Shown: in pieces, positions 35,422-42,474 of the stretch
Layout: every line of letters starts with the position of its first letter
Position numbering within the stretch: the first letter of the stretch is position 1
NCBI GenBank assembly: GCA_019120335.1
Contig: DWVH01000026.1
Location: forward strand, 1-43,284
Direction: 5' to 3'
Length of the DNA: 43,284 bases
Source: Candidatus Enterococcus stercoripullorum
Lineage (GTDB): Bacteria > Bacillota > Bacilli > Lactobacillales > Enterococcaceae
The notes under the pieces: model-generated
What the model was told of the DNA's origin: nothing
The model's input: the letters and a program-made list of their open reading frames with translations, nothing else
Databases searched by the model: none
Made by a program: the position numbers and the translations under genes

Positions 35422-35566
35422 CAGTTTTTGGAGATGCCTATCCTACGATACACAAAAACCTTCTAAACTATTAAGTAATATAAACCTTTGCCGCTATACT
35501 TAAGTACTTAAAGGATGATAAAAATCACGGAATCTGACTTATTAGTCCATTATAAAATAATATATC
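35422..35566. other. Spacer after the PRD regulator
   Basis: A weak GTTTTTG/CAAAAAC pairing at about 35426-35453 may serve as the regulator's terminator. Otherwise nothing is seen. This begins a gene-free stretch that runs to 36328. Confidence 0.35.
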
Positions 35567-35685
35567 AAAATAATCCGAATATTCAACATTGATTTGATTG
35601 ATAATTAAGTTGGACATTCGGATTTTATTTCATTTTTTGTTAATTATTTAATCCATCATATGCGTTTCATTTTTTGGAATTACTT
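35567..35685 (-). repeat. Intergenic repeat R2, copy 2 (reverse, partial)
   Basis: Shares the ATCCGAATATTCAAC...GTTG-ACATTCGGATT hairpin and AT-rich arm with copies 1 and 3, but has lost or diverged in the GACCCAAAAG end. Confidence 0.65.
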
Positions 35686-35990
35686 TGCCTTAAAAATATT
35701 GTCAGAATTCATATACAGTAATTTGCTCTATCGCTACTACTTGGCTATTATAACGTTCTACTTTTAACTCTCATCGTCTGAATATAAATTAATTAGGCGT
35801 CCCCGACTTAATTGCTCTGTTTCTCCTTCTGCGCATTTCCTGTATAGGCTTTACATTTACCTCCTGATTCTGTTTATAAACTTGCTGATTTTATTGCGAT
35901 AATTTCCTTATATTAAACAACATTCAAAACTACTAATTTTTCGTTAGTCAAGGGGCTGCCCCATTAGTCTCTTATAAAAAATGAATATTT
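35686..35990. other. Non-coding stretch between R2 copies
   Basis: About 300 bp with no supported ORF. It holds a GC island, AAGGGGCTGCCCC (35950-35962), at the edge of the third R2 copy. The segment before each R2 copy also looks alike (TTAGTC-x-x-TTATAAAA at 35541 and 35964), so a larger unit may have been duplicated in tandem. Confidence 0.4.
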
Positions 35991-36147
35991 AAATAACCTG
36001 AATATTCAGCATTGATTTTATTAGTAATCGAGTTGAATATTCGGATTTTTCTTTGTTTTCTTATTAGTTATTTATTTCATCATAAGGATTTCTTTTTTAG
36101 TTATCTTACTAAAATACTTTTGGGTCAGTCCCTTATATAATGAAATA
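35991..36147 (-). repeat. Intergenic repeat R2, copy 3 (reverse)
   Basis: About 157 bp, inverse orientation to copy 1. Shares the hairpin (CTGAATATTCAGC/GTTGAATATTCGGATT region), the GAAATCCTTATGATGAAAT arm (read on the minus strand) and the GGGACTGACCCAAAAG end. Confidence 0.75.
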
Positions 36148-36239
36148 ACTTTTTTGAACACAATTCAGAATTAGGCATCATTTCTTAAAAGTTTTGTAAA
36201 CACCCTCAAACTCTAGCTACAACATCTTCAGAAAAAGAA

Positions 36240-36279
36240 GACATAGCAAGCCTTCATTTTATGATGCTAGTCTTTTTTT
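36240..36279 (+). terminator. Plus-strand terminator in the spacer before the VOC gene
   Basis: GACATAGCA (36240-36248, one bulged A) pairs with TGCTAGTC (36265-36272), then seven T. The nearest plus-strand gene ends about 820 bp upstream, so either the regulator has a long 3' tail or a small RNA ends here. Confidence 0.6.
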
Positions 36280-36281
36280 GC

Positions 36282-36314
36282 AAAAAAAAACACCTTGAAC
36301 ACCGGCATTCAAGG
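36282..36314 (-). terminator. Terminator of the aldolase-transporter-VOC operon
   Basis: CCTTGAA (36293-36299) pairs with TTCAAGG (36308-36314). Nine T follow on the minus strand (complement of 36282-36290). Confidence 0.82.
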
Positions 36315-36328
36315 CGCGAATTTTATTA

Positions 36329-36679
36329 TTATGATTTTCTCAAAATATGAATAGCAAATCCGCCAAATTCACCTGCAAGATAAATATTTTTCAATTTACC
36401 TTCTTCATCATAAGCTGCAGTATCTTCATTGAAAGCTAATCCTTTTGCTTTTAACTCTTCCACCGCACTTTCCAAATCAGCTGTACGCATCGCAATATGT
36501 CCATTCTTTCCTAAAAACGGTTGCTTCATGCATTCGAAATAATCTCCTGCAAATTCTGATTTTTGACCATGTCGTGGGTTTAAATTAAAGATACTACTCA
36601 ACGTTTGCGCCAATTCCAAGGCTTCACTTTCACTATTTGTGTTGATTCCAATATGCTCTAAAGCAAATTCATTTTTCAT
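36329..36679 (-). CDS. VOC-superfamily (glyoxalase-like) protein
   Basis: A 116-residue vicinal-oxygen-chelate protein with two beta-alpha-beta repeats: LEHIGINTNSESEALELAQT at the start, NGHIAMRTADLESAVEEL in the middle and FGGFAIHILRK at the end. His and Glu positions suit a metal site. As I recall, similar domains are fused to the C-terminus of KDPG/KHG aldolases in enterococci and lactobacilli, so it may handle a 2-keto acid. Last gene of a three-gene operon, 19 bp after the transporter. Confidence 0.75.
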   Translation of the reverse strand: MKNEFALEHIGINTNSESEALELAQTLSSIFNLNPRHGQKSEFAGDYFECMKQPFLGKNGHIAMRTADLESAVEELKAKGLAFNEDTAAYDEEGKLKNIYLAGEFGGFAIHILRKS

Positions 36680-36698
36680 TATTCTTTGACCTCTTTTC

Positions 36699-37982
36699 TT
36701 ACATTGGGAACATCAATAAAGCACCAACTGTTAAGGCAATTAGACGAATAAAGTATTGTGGCACAGTAAACATCCAGAATTCCTTAGCAGAATAATTGCC
36801 ATAACCTAATACCATGGCTGGCATACCATCGATTGGTAAGAAGTGCCCACACCAACCGGAAATAACAATTGCACAAGCTGCGGCAGTTGGATCTAAACCT
36901 AAACTATTACATGTAGCAATAGCAAGTGGTGTAAATACGTAAACTGTACCAATAGTTGAACCAGTTAACGTAGCAAGTAAGCTTGTTAAAATACAGAAAG
37001 CAAAAATCATAACGAATGGATTGACGTTGCCACCTAACATTCCGGCAACTGTTTCCCCAACTAATTTTGTTAATCCAGTACTTCCTAAAGCATCAGCCAC
37101 ACCAATAACCCCAGCAGACATCAAGATAATTGGTGCACTAATTGCATCACTAATTTCTTTAAAGTCTAATACACCAATAACTAAAATAACTGCTACAGAA
37201 AGACCGGCCATTGCATAACCAGCATCACCGATTTTGCTTTGTAATAACATACCAATAACCGCAAAAGCAAATACAGCATAAGTAACATTTTCTTTCCATT
37301 TAGGTAGACGAGGTGCATTTTCATCAATAATTGCACTTTCTTCCTCACCATTAGTATCGCGAATTGGATGGTCTGGCAAGAATTTATATTGAATAATACA
37401 ATTTAGCAAGAAACCTGCAGACAAGAATAAGTTCACAATCGCAAATTTGAATACGGATACATTTGTACCAATACCCGCAGCATTTAATACCGCAATAACA
37501 ATTCCGTATTGTAACGCTGTATTAAATGGAATCAATGGGTGGTTAGCTGCAAATCCAGCTGTCATGATTACTTTTGATGGTGGCAATTTTTTACTATAAG
37601 GTAAAGTAGACAATAAACCAATCGTTAATACATAATAAGCAGTTGAGCCTGTACCAAATAAGCTACATCCTAACATAACTATTAATATAATCAACATATA
37701 AGATTTAAAACCGCCTTTTTCAGCCATTCTAAACATTGATTTTTTAAACACAATAATAAAGTTTGTCTTTTGCAACGCTGCAATAATTGCCATAAATTCA
37801 GCTAACATGATAATGGTAGAATTAGAAAATCCTGCAAAAGCCCCTTTAATATCGGTAATACCAAAGATAACTAACAGTAAACAAGCCAATAACGGTGGTG
37901 CACCAAATGGCAAACGATCCATCATGATTAAAACAATCATTAGAGCAGTAATCGCTAAAGCAATAATCATCTGAACTGTCAT
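36699..37982 (-). CDS. SLC13/DASS-like organic anion transporter
   Basis: A 427-residue membrane protein with 11-12 helices. TGSTAYYVLTIGL near residue 110 and TGSTIGTVYVFTPLA near 345 look like the paired Ser-Asn/Thr-rich hairpins of the ion-transporter superfamily (dicarboxylate/citrate carriers). The FSNSTIIMLAEFMAI helix is typical too. ATG 37982 follows GAGGG. With the aldolase and kinase genes, it is the probable entry route for the acid used by this island. Confidence 0.82.
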   Translation of the reverse strand: MTVQMIIALAITALMIVLIMMDRLPFGAPPLLACLLLVIFGITDIKGAFAGFSNSTIIMLAEFMAIIAALQKTNFIIVFKKSMFRMAEKGGFKSYMLIILIVMLGCSLFGTGSTAYYVLTIGLLSTLPYSKKLPPSKVIMTAGFAANHPLIPFNTALQYGIVIAVLNAAGIGTNVSVFKFAIVNLFLSAGFLLNCIIQYKFLPDHPIRDTNGEEESAIIDENAPRLPKWKENVTYAVFAFAVIGMLLQSKIGDAGYAMAGLSVAVILVIGVLDFKEISDAISAPIILMSAGVIGVADALGSTGLTKLVGETVAGMLGGNVNPFVMIFAFCILTSLLATLTGSTIGTVYVFTPLAIATCNSLGLDPTAAACAIVISGWCGHFLPIDGMPAMVLGYGNYSAKEFWMFTVPQYFIRLIALTVGALLMFPM

Positions 37983-38008
37983 TTTAAACCCTCATTTCTT
38001 TTAAAGGA

Positions 38009-38043
38009 ATCAGGTGGCTTTGTAGGTATTGCGACCACCTGAT
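38009..38043. other. Intercistronic hairpin between the aldolase and transporter genes
   Basis: Nine-bp stem ATCAGGTGG (38009-38017) with CCACCTGAT (38035-38043), loop 17, in the 75-bp gap of one operon. Without a T run it is more likely a processing or stability element than a terminator. Confidence 0.55.
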
Positions 38044-38057
38044 AAACCATTCATTTT

Positions 38058-38966
38058 TTAACACATACTTTTTGCTTTGTTTTCTTCTAGGACTTTCTTC
38101 AAAGCATCGATTCCTGCTTGTGGTACTTGGTTAAATGGCGCACGGCAAGCACCAACATTATGTCCTAGCAAACGAGTAGCTGTTTTTACAATCGTGTTAG
38201 GATTACCGTATTTGAAGCAAGCACGGAAACTTTGAATACTTTCGTTGGCTTTTTTTGCTTCTTCAATCTTGCCTTCTTTAAACAAGTTGTAAATAGAAGC
38301 CATAGTCTTAGGATAAACATTGGCACAACCAGCAATCCCACCAGTACCTCCAGCAAGTAAAGTCCAAATAATTAATTGGGCATTACCTGAAAGTGTGTAG
38401 AATTTACCATTTTGTTTTTGTTTACCAGCGTCAATATATCCTAAAATATTGGTGAAGTTACCACTAGAATCTTTAGCACCAATAATATTTTCAATTTGGG
38501 CAAGTCGAGCAACAGTCGCAGTTGTCAAGGCATTACCCGTTCGAGCAGGAATATTATAAAGCACAATTGGCATATCCACTGCTTTAGCAACTGTTTCATA
38601 ATGTGTATATAATTCATCTTGGCTCGCAGCTGCAAAACTTGGAGTAATAATTGATAATACATCCGCACCGGCAGCTTGGGCCATTTTACTTTGTTCGATG
38701 GTTTCTTTTGTTGAGATGCAGCCAGTACCCGCATAAACAGGTACGCGTCCATTTACTTGATCAATCACTGTTTCAAGAACCAATTTCTTTTCTTCGCCAG
38801 TTAAAATATAACCTTCACCATTCGTACCAAAAGGAAAAATGCCATGAATGCCATTTTCAATCATTCGTTCAACTTGTGCACGTAATTCTTCTAAGTTAAT
38901 ACTTTCATCTTCATTCATCGGTGTTAAAATCGGAACAATAATCCCATTTAATTCGATTTGTTTCAT
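38058..38966 (-). CDS. DapA/NanA-family class I aldolase or dehydratase
   Basis: A 302-residue TIM barrel of the dihydrodipicolinate synthase/N-acetylneuraminate lyase family. Seen: VPILTPMNEDESIN, FPFGTNGEGYIL (family G-T-x-G-E block), IVLYNIPARTG with the catalytic Tyr, and IIGAKDSSGN with the Schiff-base Lys near residue 165. Start set at MKQIELNG; the frame extends 33 codons upstream with no ribosome site. Being in a catabolic operon with a cre-like site, it more likely cleaves a 2-keto-3-deoxy acid or a nonulosonate than makes lysine. Confidence 0.87.
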   Translation of the reverse strand: MKQIELNGIIVPILTPMNEDESINLEELRAQVERMIENGIHGIFPFGTNGEGYILTGEEKKLVLETVIDQVNGRVPVYAGTGCISTKETIEQSKMAQAAGADVLSIITPSFAAASQDELYTHYETVAKAVDMPIVLYNIPARTGNALTTATVARLAQIENIIGAKDSSGNFTNILGYIDAGKQKQNGKFYTLSGNAQLIIWTLLAGGTGGIAGCANVYPKTMASIYNLFKEGKIEEAKKANESIQSFRACFKYGNPNTIVKTATRLLGHNVGACRAPFNQVPQAGIDALKKVLEENKAKSMC

Positions 38967-39009
38967 TGTGTCTTCAAATCCCTTCATCTTTATTTTCTCT
39001 ACGTACATT

Positions 39010-39024
39010 TGCAAGCGCTTTACA
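39010..39024 (-). promoter_or_regulatory. cre-like site (CcpA) upstream of the aldolase operon
   Basis: TGTAAAGCGCTTGCA on the minus strand, 44-58 bp before the aldolase start. Core AAGCGCTT fits cre, but the arms have one extra base compared with TGNAANCGNTNNCA, so it is only a probable carbon-catabolite site. Confidence 0.5.
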
Positions 39025-39078
39025 TTTACTATAATAATCGACAACCATTTTTCAATTAAGGTCAACGTAAAAATTATC

Positions 39079-39093
39079 GTTTATAATTGTAAC
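39079..39093. promoter_or_regulatory. Palindromic operator GTTT-N7-KAAC, site 3
   Basis: GTTTATAATTGTAAC, about 115 bp before the aldolase start. Same design as the sites beside the PrpR-like regulator. Confidence 0.42.
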
Positions 39094-39139
39094 ATCTCTT
39101 GCAAAATTATCCTAGTTATTTCCGAACATTCTTATTTTC

Positions 39140-39154
39140 GTTTCATTTATGAAC
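39140..39154. promoter_or_regulatory. Palindromic operator GTTT-N7-GAAC, site 4
   Basis: GTTTCATTTATGAAC, 47 bp upstream of site 3. Closest match in shape to site 2. Confidence 0.48.
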
Positions 39155-39230
39155 AGATTGATAGTTAAACAACATTAAAATGAAACATATAAAAAATAAG
39201 TACGTCATCCAGATGACCTATCACAATTAA

Positions 39231-39366
39231 TTTCCCACATATGCAACGATTATGAGAGTTCGTCCCGTATATGCAATAACTTCTTATATTTCCCACATAT
39301 GCGACGATTATGAATATTTGTCCCGTATATACAACTACTCTGATGAATTATCCCGGATATGCAAAA
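39231..39366 (+). repeat. Phased array of five TCCC-x2-ATATGC motifs
   Basis: Motif starts (CCC) lie near 39234, 39264, 39292, 39322 and 39352: CCCACATATGCAACG, CCCGTATATGCAATA, CCCACATATGCGACG, CCCGTATATACAACT, CCCGGATATGCAAAA. The first four form two tandem units of about 58 bp. Spacing is 28-30 bp, near three helical turns. There is no ORF here. The last motif runs into the 43-bp repeat. Confidence 0.75.
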
Positions 39367-39399
39367 AACTGGCAGCTGAAAATCAACTACCAGTCAAAT
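39357..39399 (-). repeat. 43-bp direct repeat, right copy (terminator of the XRE-DUF3278 operon)
   Basis: Identical to 23367-23409 and in the same orientation. It terminates the minus-strand operon ending at 39407 by the same ACTGGTAG/CTGCCAGT hairpin and T6. Confidence 0.9.
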
Positions 39400-39406
39400 A
39401 TATTTA

Positions 39407-39838
39407 TTAATCTGAAACTACCGCTGCTTGCTTTTCAGCTAATTTCTTTGCGGCTGCTTCTTTGTTATAATGCTCATGAAAGGCTAGAAAATAACGTTCT
39501 TCCACATAATCAACCAACCGATACAAATGAGGAAGTGAGATTAACGTTCTCTTTTCATCCCATTCTGTCAAGTCATAGCTTCCAAAACCTAGCACCTTTC
39601 GCAATTCAGCAACCGGAATATCCAACAATTCCATCATCATCGTTACTTCACGAAACATCCTTTTTCTTCTAAGTGCCCCATTAATCATCCATGGAAAAAG
39701 AAGAATTGGCCATAAAAAAGAAGTTGAGATACCCAAATATTTTAACAGTATTAGGCAAAGGAGAAAAGCCAGCATAAAAATAACATCGATTAAGCCATCT
39801 ATTTTCTGTTGTCTCGTCCAACGTGCGCTTTTTTTCAT
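39407..39838 (-). CDS. Membrane protein, paralogue of 40493-40954
   Basis: A 143-residue protein with two membrane helices (residues ~17-58) and a cytosolic C-terminal half. It shares MELLDIPVAELR, a W-D-x-K-x-T-x-IS block, YVEERYFLAFHEHY and AAKKLAEK with the protein at 40493. Function unknown. It ends an operon led by an XRE regulator; starts 3 bp after the DUF3278-like gene. Confidence 0.75.
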   Translation of the reverse strand: MKKSARWTRQQKIDGLIDVIFMLAFLLCLILLKYLGISTSFLWPILLFPWMINGALRRKRMFREVTMMMELLDIPVAELRKVLGFGSYDLTEWDEKRTLISLPHLYRLVDYVEERYFLAFHEHYNKEAAAKKLAEKQAAVVSD

Positions 39839-39841
39839 TGT

Positions 39842-40372
39842 TTATTCCTCATTTCTTATCTTTTTCATCCGATAGCGAATAAGAAGATACATGCTGACAC
39901 CAAAGAAAACCGCCTCAAATACAAATAAGACCAAACTCTTTAGTGAAAATACCTCAGCGACAAAACCTTGATTGGATTGCAAGGCATCAAAAATGGTCAT
40001 CAGCACGCCAAAACCAATACCAGATAAAGCACATCTGACAGCATATTTTCTTTTCATTGGTATACGTTGATCTTCTGTGACTTCGATTTGTGCCAACTCT
40101 AGCTTATGAACTTGGTAAACCACATAGCCACCAACTCCTCCTGCCGTCACTATGGCATTGATCAAACAAAGTCCAAATAATAATTCCTCGGCACCAACTA
40201 CCCCCATTAATGTGACTGCAACAACATTTGACAGTAAAATATAGTAGAACAAAAAGATAAAAGCATTATTTCCGATACGTCTGATTTCCTGCAGTCGATA
40301 TTCGTCCAGTACTCCCGAAATTCCGTAAAATCGTTTAATCATTTTTTCCATCAATGTTTCTTTATGTTTCAT
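39842..40372 (-). CDS. DUF3278-like membrane protein
   Basis: A 176-residue protein with four predicted helices (residues ~33-50, 58-82, 112-130, 143-165). A cytosolic MIKRFYGISGVLDEYRLQEI segment precedes the first helix. DUF3278 proteins typically lie beside small XRE regulators in Lactobacillales, as here. ATG 40372 uses AAGGTGAAGTAG, identical to the site before the 40954 gene. Confidence 0.7.
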   Translation of the reverse strand: MKHKETLMEKMIKRFYGISGVLDEYRLQEIRRIGNNAFIFLFYYILLSNVVAVTLMGVVGAEELLFGLCLINAIVTAGGVGGYVVYQVHKLELAQIEVTEDQRIPMKRKYAVRCALSGIGFGVLMTIFDALQSNQGFVAEVFSLKSLVLFVFEAVFFGVSMYLLIRYRMKKIRNEE

Positions 40373-40492
40373 CTACTTCACCTTCTTAAAAATTGCCTTC
40401 ATGATTGTTTTCCATACTTTAGCTAAAGCCTATTAACGAAATCCATTTACCATGAATCGCCTATCTTTATTTGAAAGAATCCTTACTTATTC

Positions 40493-40954
40493 TTATTCAA
40501 CAATCTCTGTTAGGGCCTTTTCTACCGCTGGCTTCTCAGCTAATTTTTGTTCAGCGACCTCTTTTTTATATCGTTCATGGAAAGCAAGAAAATAACGATC
40601 TTCCATATACTCTTCTAATCTAAACAAATTTTTACGTGAAATGGGTGTATGTTTAAAGTCCCAATTCATCAAATCAAACCGAGTCCCTTGAATAACCATT
40701 CTCATCTCTGTAAGTGGAATATCTAAAAGTTCTTTAATCGTCGTAATTTTATTAAAAATAGCCTTCTTACGATAAATCAAATAAGCATAATCCAGCAATC
40801 CTAAAATGGCTAAGTAAAAAGTCCAAAAAATGAGGTAAATGGGCATTTTCAAAGCAATAAAAATAACTCCAAAAATAGTAAAAAACAAAAATATATTCGT
40901 ACAAATTAAGACTTCTTTTTGTTGATTTAAAGTTAAACTATTCCACTTCTTCAT
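40493..40954 (-). CDS. Membrane protein, paralogue of 39407-39838
   Basis: A 153-residue protein with two helices (residues ~15-60) and the shared KELLDIPLTEMR, WDFKHTPIS, YMEDRYFLAFHERY and EQKLAEKP segments. It overlaps the XRE gene by 17 bp; the last codons of that gene supply its ribosome site (GAAGGTGAAGTAG). Role unknown, probably one functional unit with the DUF3278-like protein. Confidence 0.75.
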   Translation of the reverse strand: MKKWNSLTLNQQKEVLICTNIFLFFTIFGVIFIALKMPIYLIFWTFYLAILGLLDYAYLIYRKKAIFNKITTIKELLDIPLTEMRMVIQGTRFDLMNWDFKHTPISRKNLFRLEEYMEDRYFLAFHERYKKEVAEQKLAEKPAVEKALTEIVE

Positions 40955-41147
40955 CTACTTCACCTTCCCAAAACAATGCATTTAAGTCCGTCTGCAATGC
41001 TTTTGCTAGACGTATGCACAAATCAAGCGACGGATTATATTTATCATTTTCAATTAAATTGATCGTCTGTCTAGCTACACCGACTTGCTCAGCCAATTTT
41101 GCTTGAGAGAAGCCGACTGTTTGACGATATTGTTTGACGCGATTCAT
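40938..41147 (-). CDS. Small XRE-family repressor (YozG-like)
   Basis: A 69-residue Cro/C1-type regulator: VKQYRQTVGFSQAKLAEQVG, then VARQTINLIENDKYNPSLDL is a complete helix-turn-helix, followed by a short acidic tail. ATG 41147 follows GAGGGG; the frame upstream to 41168 lies in an operator. It leads the operon of membrane proteins, and twin palindromes around its promoter suggest autorepression. Confidence 0.88.
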   Translation of the reverse strand: MNRVKQYRQTVGFSQAKLAEQVGVARQTINLIENDKYNPSLDLCIRLAKALQTDLNALFWEGEVDEEVE

Positions 41148-41162
41148 CCTAATCCCCTCTAC

Positions 41163-41226
41163 TGTCATGTATATGTGACATTTATAGTATAACGTTTCCC
41201 TTAATTGATGTCAAATATATGTGACA
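41163..41226 (-). promoter_or_regulatory. Consensus promoter with twin operators for the XRE operon
   Basis: Minus strand: TTGACA (41209-41214), 17-bp spacer, TATACT (41186-41191). Two 18-bp palindromes of form TGTCA-N8-TGACA lie at 41163-41180 (past the start site) and 41209-41226 (covering the -35). They differ at only a few inner bases. Confidence 0.8.
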
Positions 41227-41298
41227 AAAATATTTCGATATTCTTTTGCCAAGCTTACCTTTAGGAAAAAAGTCCCGTTACTAATCTGTAAAAAAATT

Positions 41299-41403
41299 AT
41301 GCTAATCTGCGAAAATCCTATTAAAGAATTAGATGAAAACGAAAAAGTGTCACCACTGGTGACACAATTGAGCTGGACAAATCATTTGAAGAGATTATCA
41401 GGA
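41299..41403 (+). pseudogene. Internal fragment of a YhcG-type nuclease gene
   Basis: The frame from ATG 41299 reads KELDENEKVSPLVTQLSWTN then HLKRLSG, clearly like EKVTTLLTQLSWSNHLKIMSG inside the next gene. The DNA of 41338-41402 is about 80% identical to 41632-41696. After HLK the similarity switches frame to the N-terminal region of the downstream gene, so this looks like a recombination scar between two YhcG paralogues. Confidence 0.6.
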
Positions 41404-41459
41404 ATGTCGAAAATGCCAGAGAACGTGCATATAGAAGAGTCAATGAAGAATTAATTTTG

Positions 41460-42341
41460 ATGTACCAAGAGATAGGAAAATACCTCAGCGAGAAAAGCAA
41501 AGAAGCTAGTTATGGCTCAAATTATATAGAAAGTGTAGCTGATTTTTTTGCGCAAAATTATCCAGACTTAAAAGGCTTTACTCGTCGAGGACTTTATCGG
41601 ATGAAACAATTCTATGAGGTTTACAGAGATGACGAAAAAGTGACAACACTGTTGACACAATTGAGTTGGTCTAATCATTTGAAAATCATGTCAGGTTCTA
41701 AAACAAAAGAGGAAAGAAGATTTTATATTAATTTAGTAATTCGAGATAACCTAACTCATCGTGAATTGGTAAGACAAATGGATAGTGGCTATTATGAACG
41801 CTATATGCTTTCTAATGGTAAAAATACACCGACTTTGCAAAAAGCAAAACACGAAACACATAATCTGTTTCTAGACAGCTATGTATTGGAGTTTCTTGAT
41901 GCTCCAAAGTTAGGCAATGAAAAAGCTTTTCAGAAATCCATTCTGGAAAATTTAAAGAAATTCATACTGGAAATAGGGAAAGATTTTACCTTTATTGATA
42001 ATGAGTATAGAGTACAGGTTGGTAATCACGATTACTATATCGACTTATTATTCTATCACCGTGGACTTTCTTGTTTGGTGGCATTTGAACTCAAAATCGG
42101 TGAGTTTAAACCAAAGTATATTGGAAAGATGAATCTATATCTAGAAGCCCTTGATAGGGAAGTAAAAAAAGAGACCGAAAATCCAAGTGTTGGTGTCATC
42201 CTATGTGCTTCAAAAGATGATGAGGTAGTTGAGTTTGCTTTAAGTAGAAGTCTTTCTCCAACGATGGTATCCGAGTATGCATTAAAGCTAATTGATAAGA
42301 ATCTTCTACAACGAAAAGTGAACTACTCACCACTTAGCTAA
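41460..42341 (+). CDS. YhcG-type PDDEXK nuclease (DUF1016), both ends altered
   Basis: Residues 1-130 form the DUF1016 N-terminal helical domain (YQEIGKYLSEKS, RRGLYRMKQFYEVY, QLSWSNHLKIMSG). Residues 150-280 form the nuclease domain (DYYIDLLFYHRGLSCLVAFE then LKIGEFKP, an I-D-x(n)-E-x-K core). Coding similarity continues upstream in frame from 41379 (KSFEEIIRNVENARERAYRR) with no start codon, so the true N-terminus seems lost; ATG 41460 has only a weak ribosome site. The last codons after LLQRK overlap the right end of the IS element. YhcG-like proteins occur with restriction and other defence or mobile loci. Activity is uncertain. Confidence 0.7.
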   Translation: MYQEIGKYLSEKSKEASYGSNYIESVADFFAQNYPDLKGFTRRGLYRMKQFYEVYRDDEKVTTLLTQLSWSNHLKIMSGSKTKEERRFYINLVIRDNLTHRELVRQMDSGYYERYMLSNGKNTPTLQKAKHETHNLFLDSYVLEFLDAPKLGNEKAFQKSILENLKKFILEIGKDFTFIDNEYRVQVGNHDYYIDLLFYHRGLSCLVAFELKIGEFKPKYIGKMNLYLEALDREVKKETENPSVGVILCASKDDEVVEFALSRSLSPTMVSEYALKLIDKNLLQRKVNYSPLS

Positions 42342-42474
42342 ACCTAACGGTTCTTAACGCTTGAAGTGGGAGCTTCTTGGGAATAGAGTATACTTGATAG
42401 ATTATTTCTTCACTAACAGAGGTTTCTCTTATTTACCAAGCTATCCCCGTAGTTCCTACGGTTTTTGATTATAT
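42330..42474 (-). ncRNA. Probable omega (right-end) RNA region of the TnpB element
   Basis: About 145 nt between the tnpB stop and the right end. It contains a CCGTAG-TTC-CTACGG hairpin (42447-42461) directly after the gene. TnpB proteins of this family use an RNA from this position whose guide is the DNA just past the right end; that would be the 3' end of the YhcG gene. Inferred from family knowledge; the transcript itself is not shown. Confidence 0.5.

Noticed and set aside
38967-39065. 33-codon N-terminal extension of the aldolase
   Set aside because: No ribosome site, not seen in the family, and it would read through the cre-like site.
41221-41454. 77-codon ORF as a separate small gene
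   Set aside because: Its middle is a piece of a YhcG-type protein and its tail is a shadow frame of the next gene. Treated as a gene fragment.
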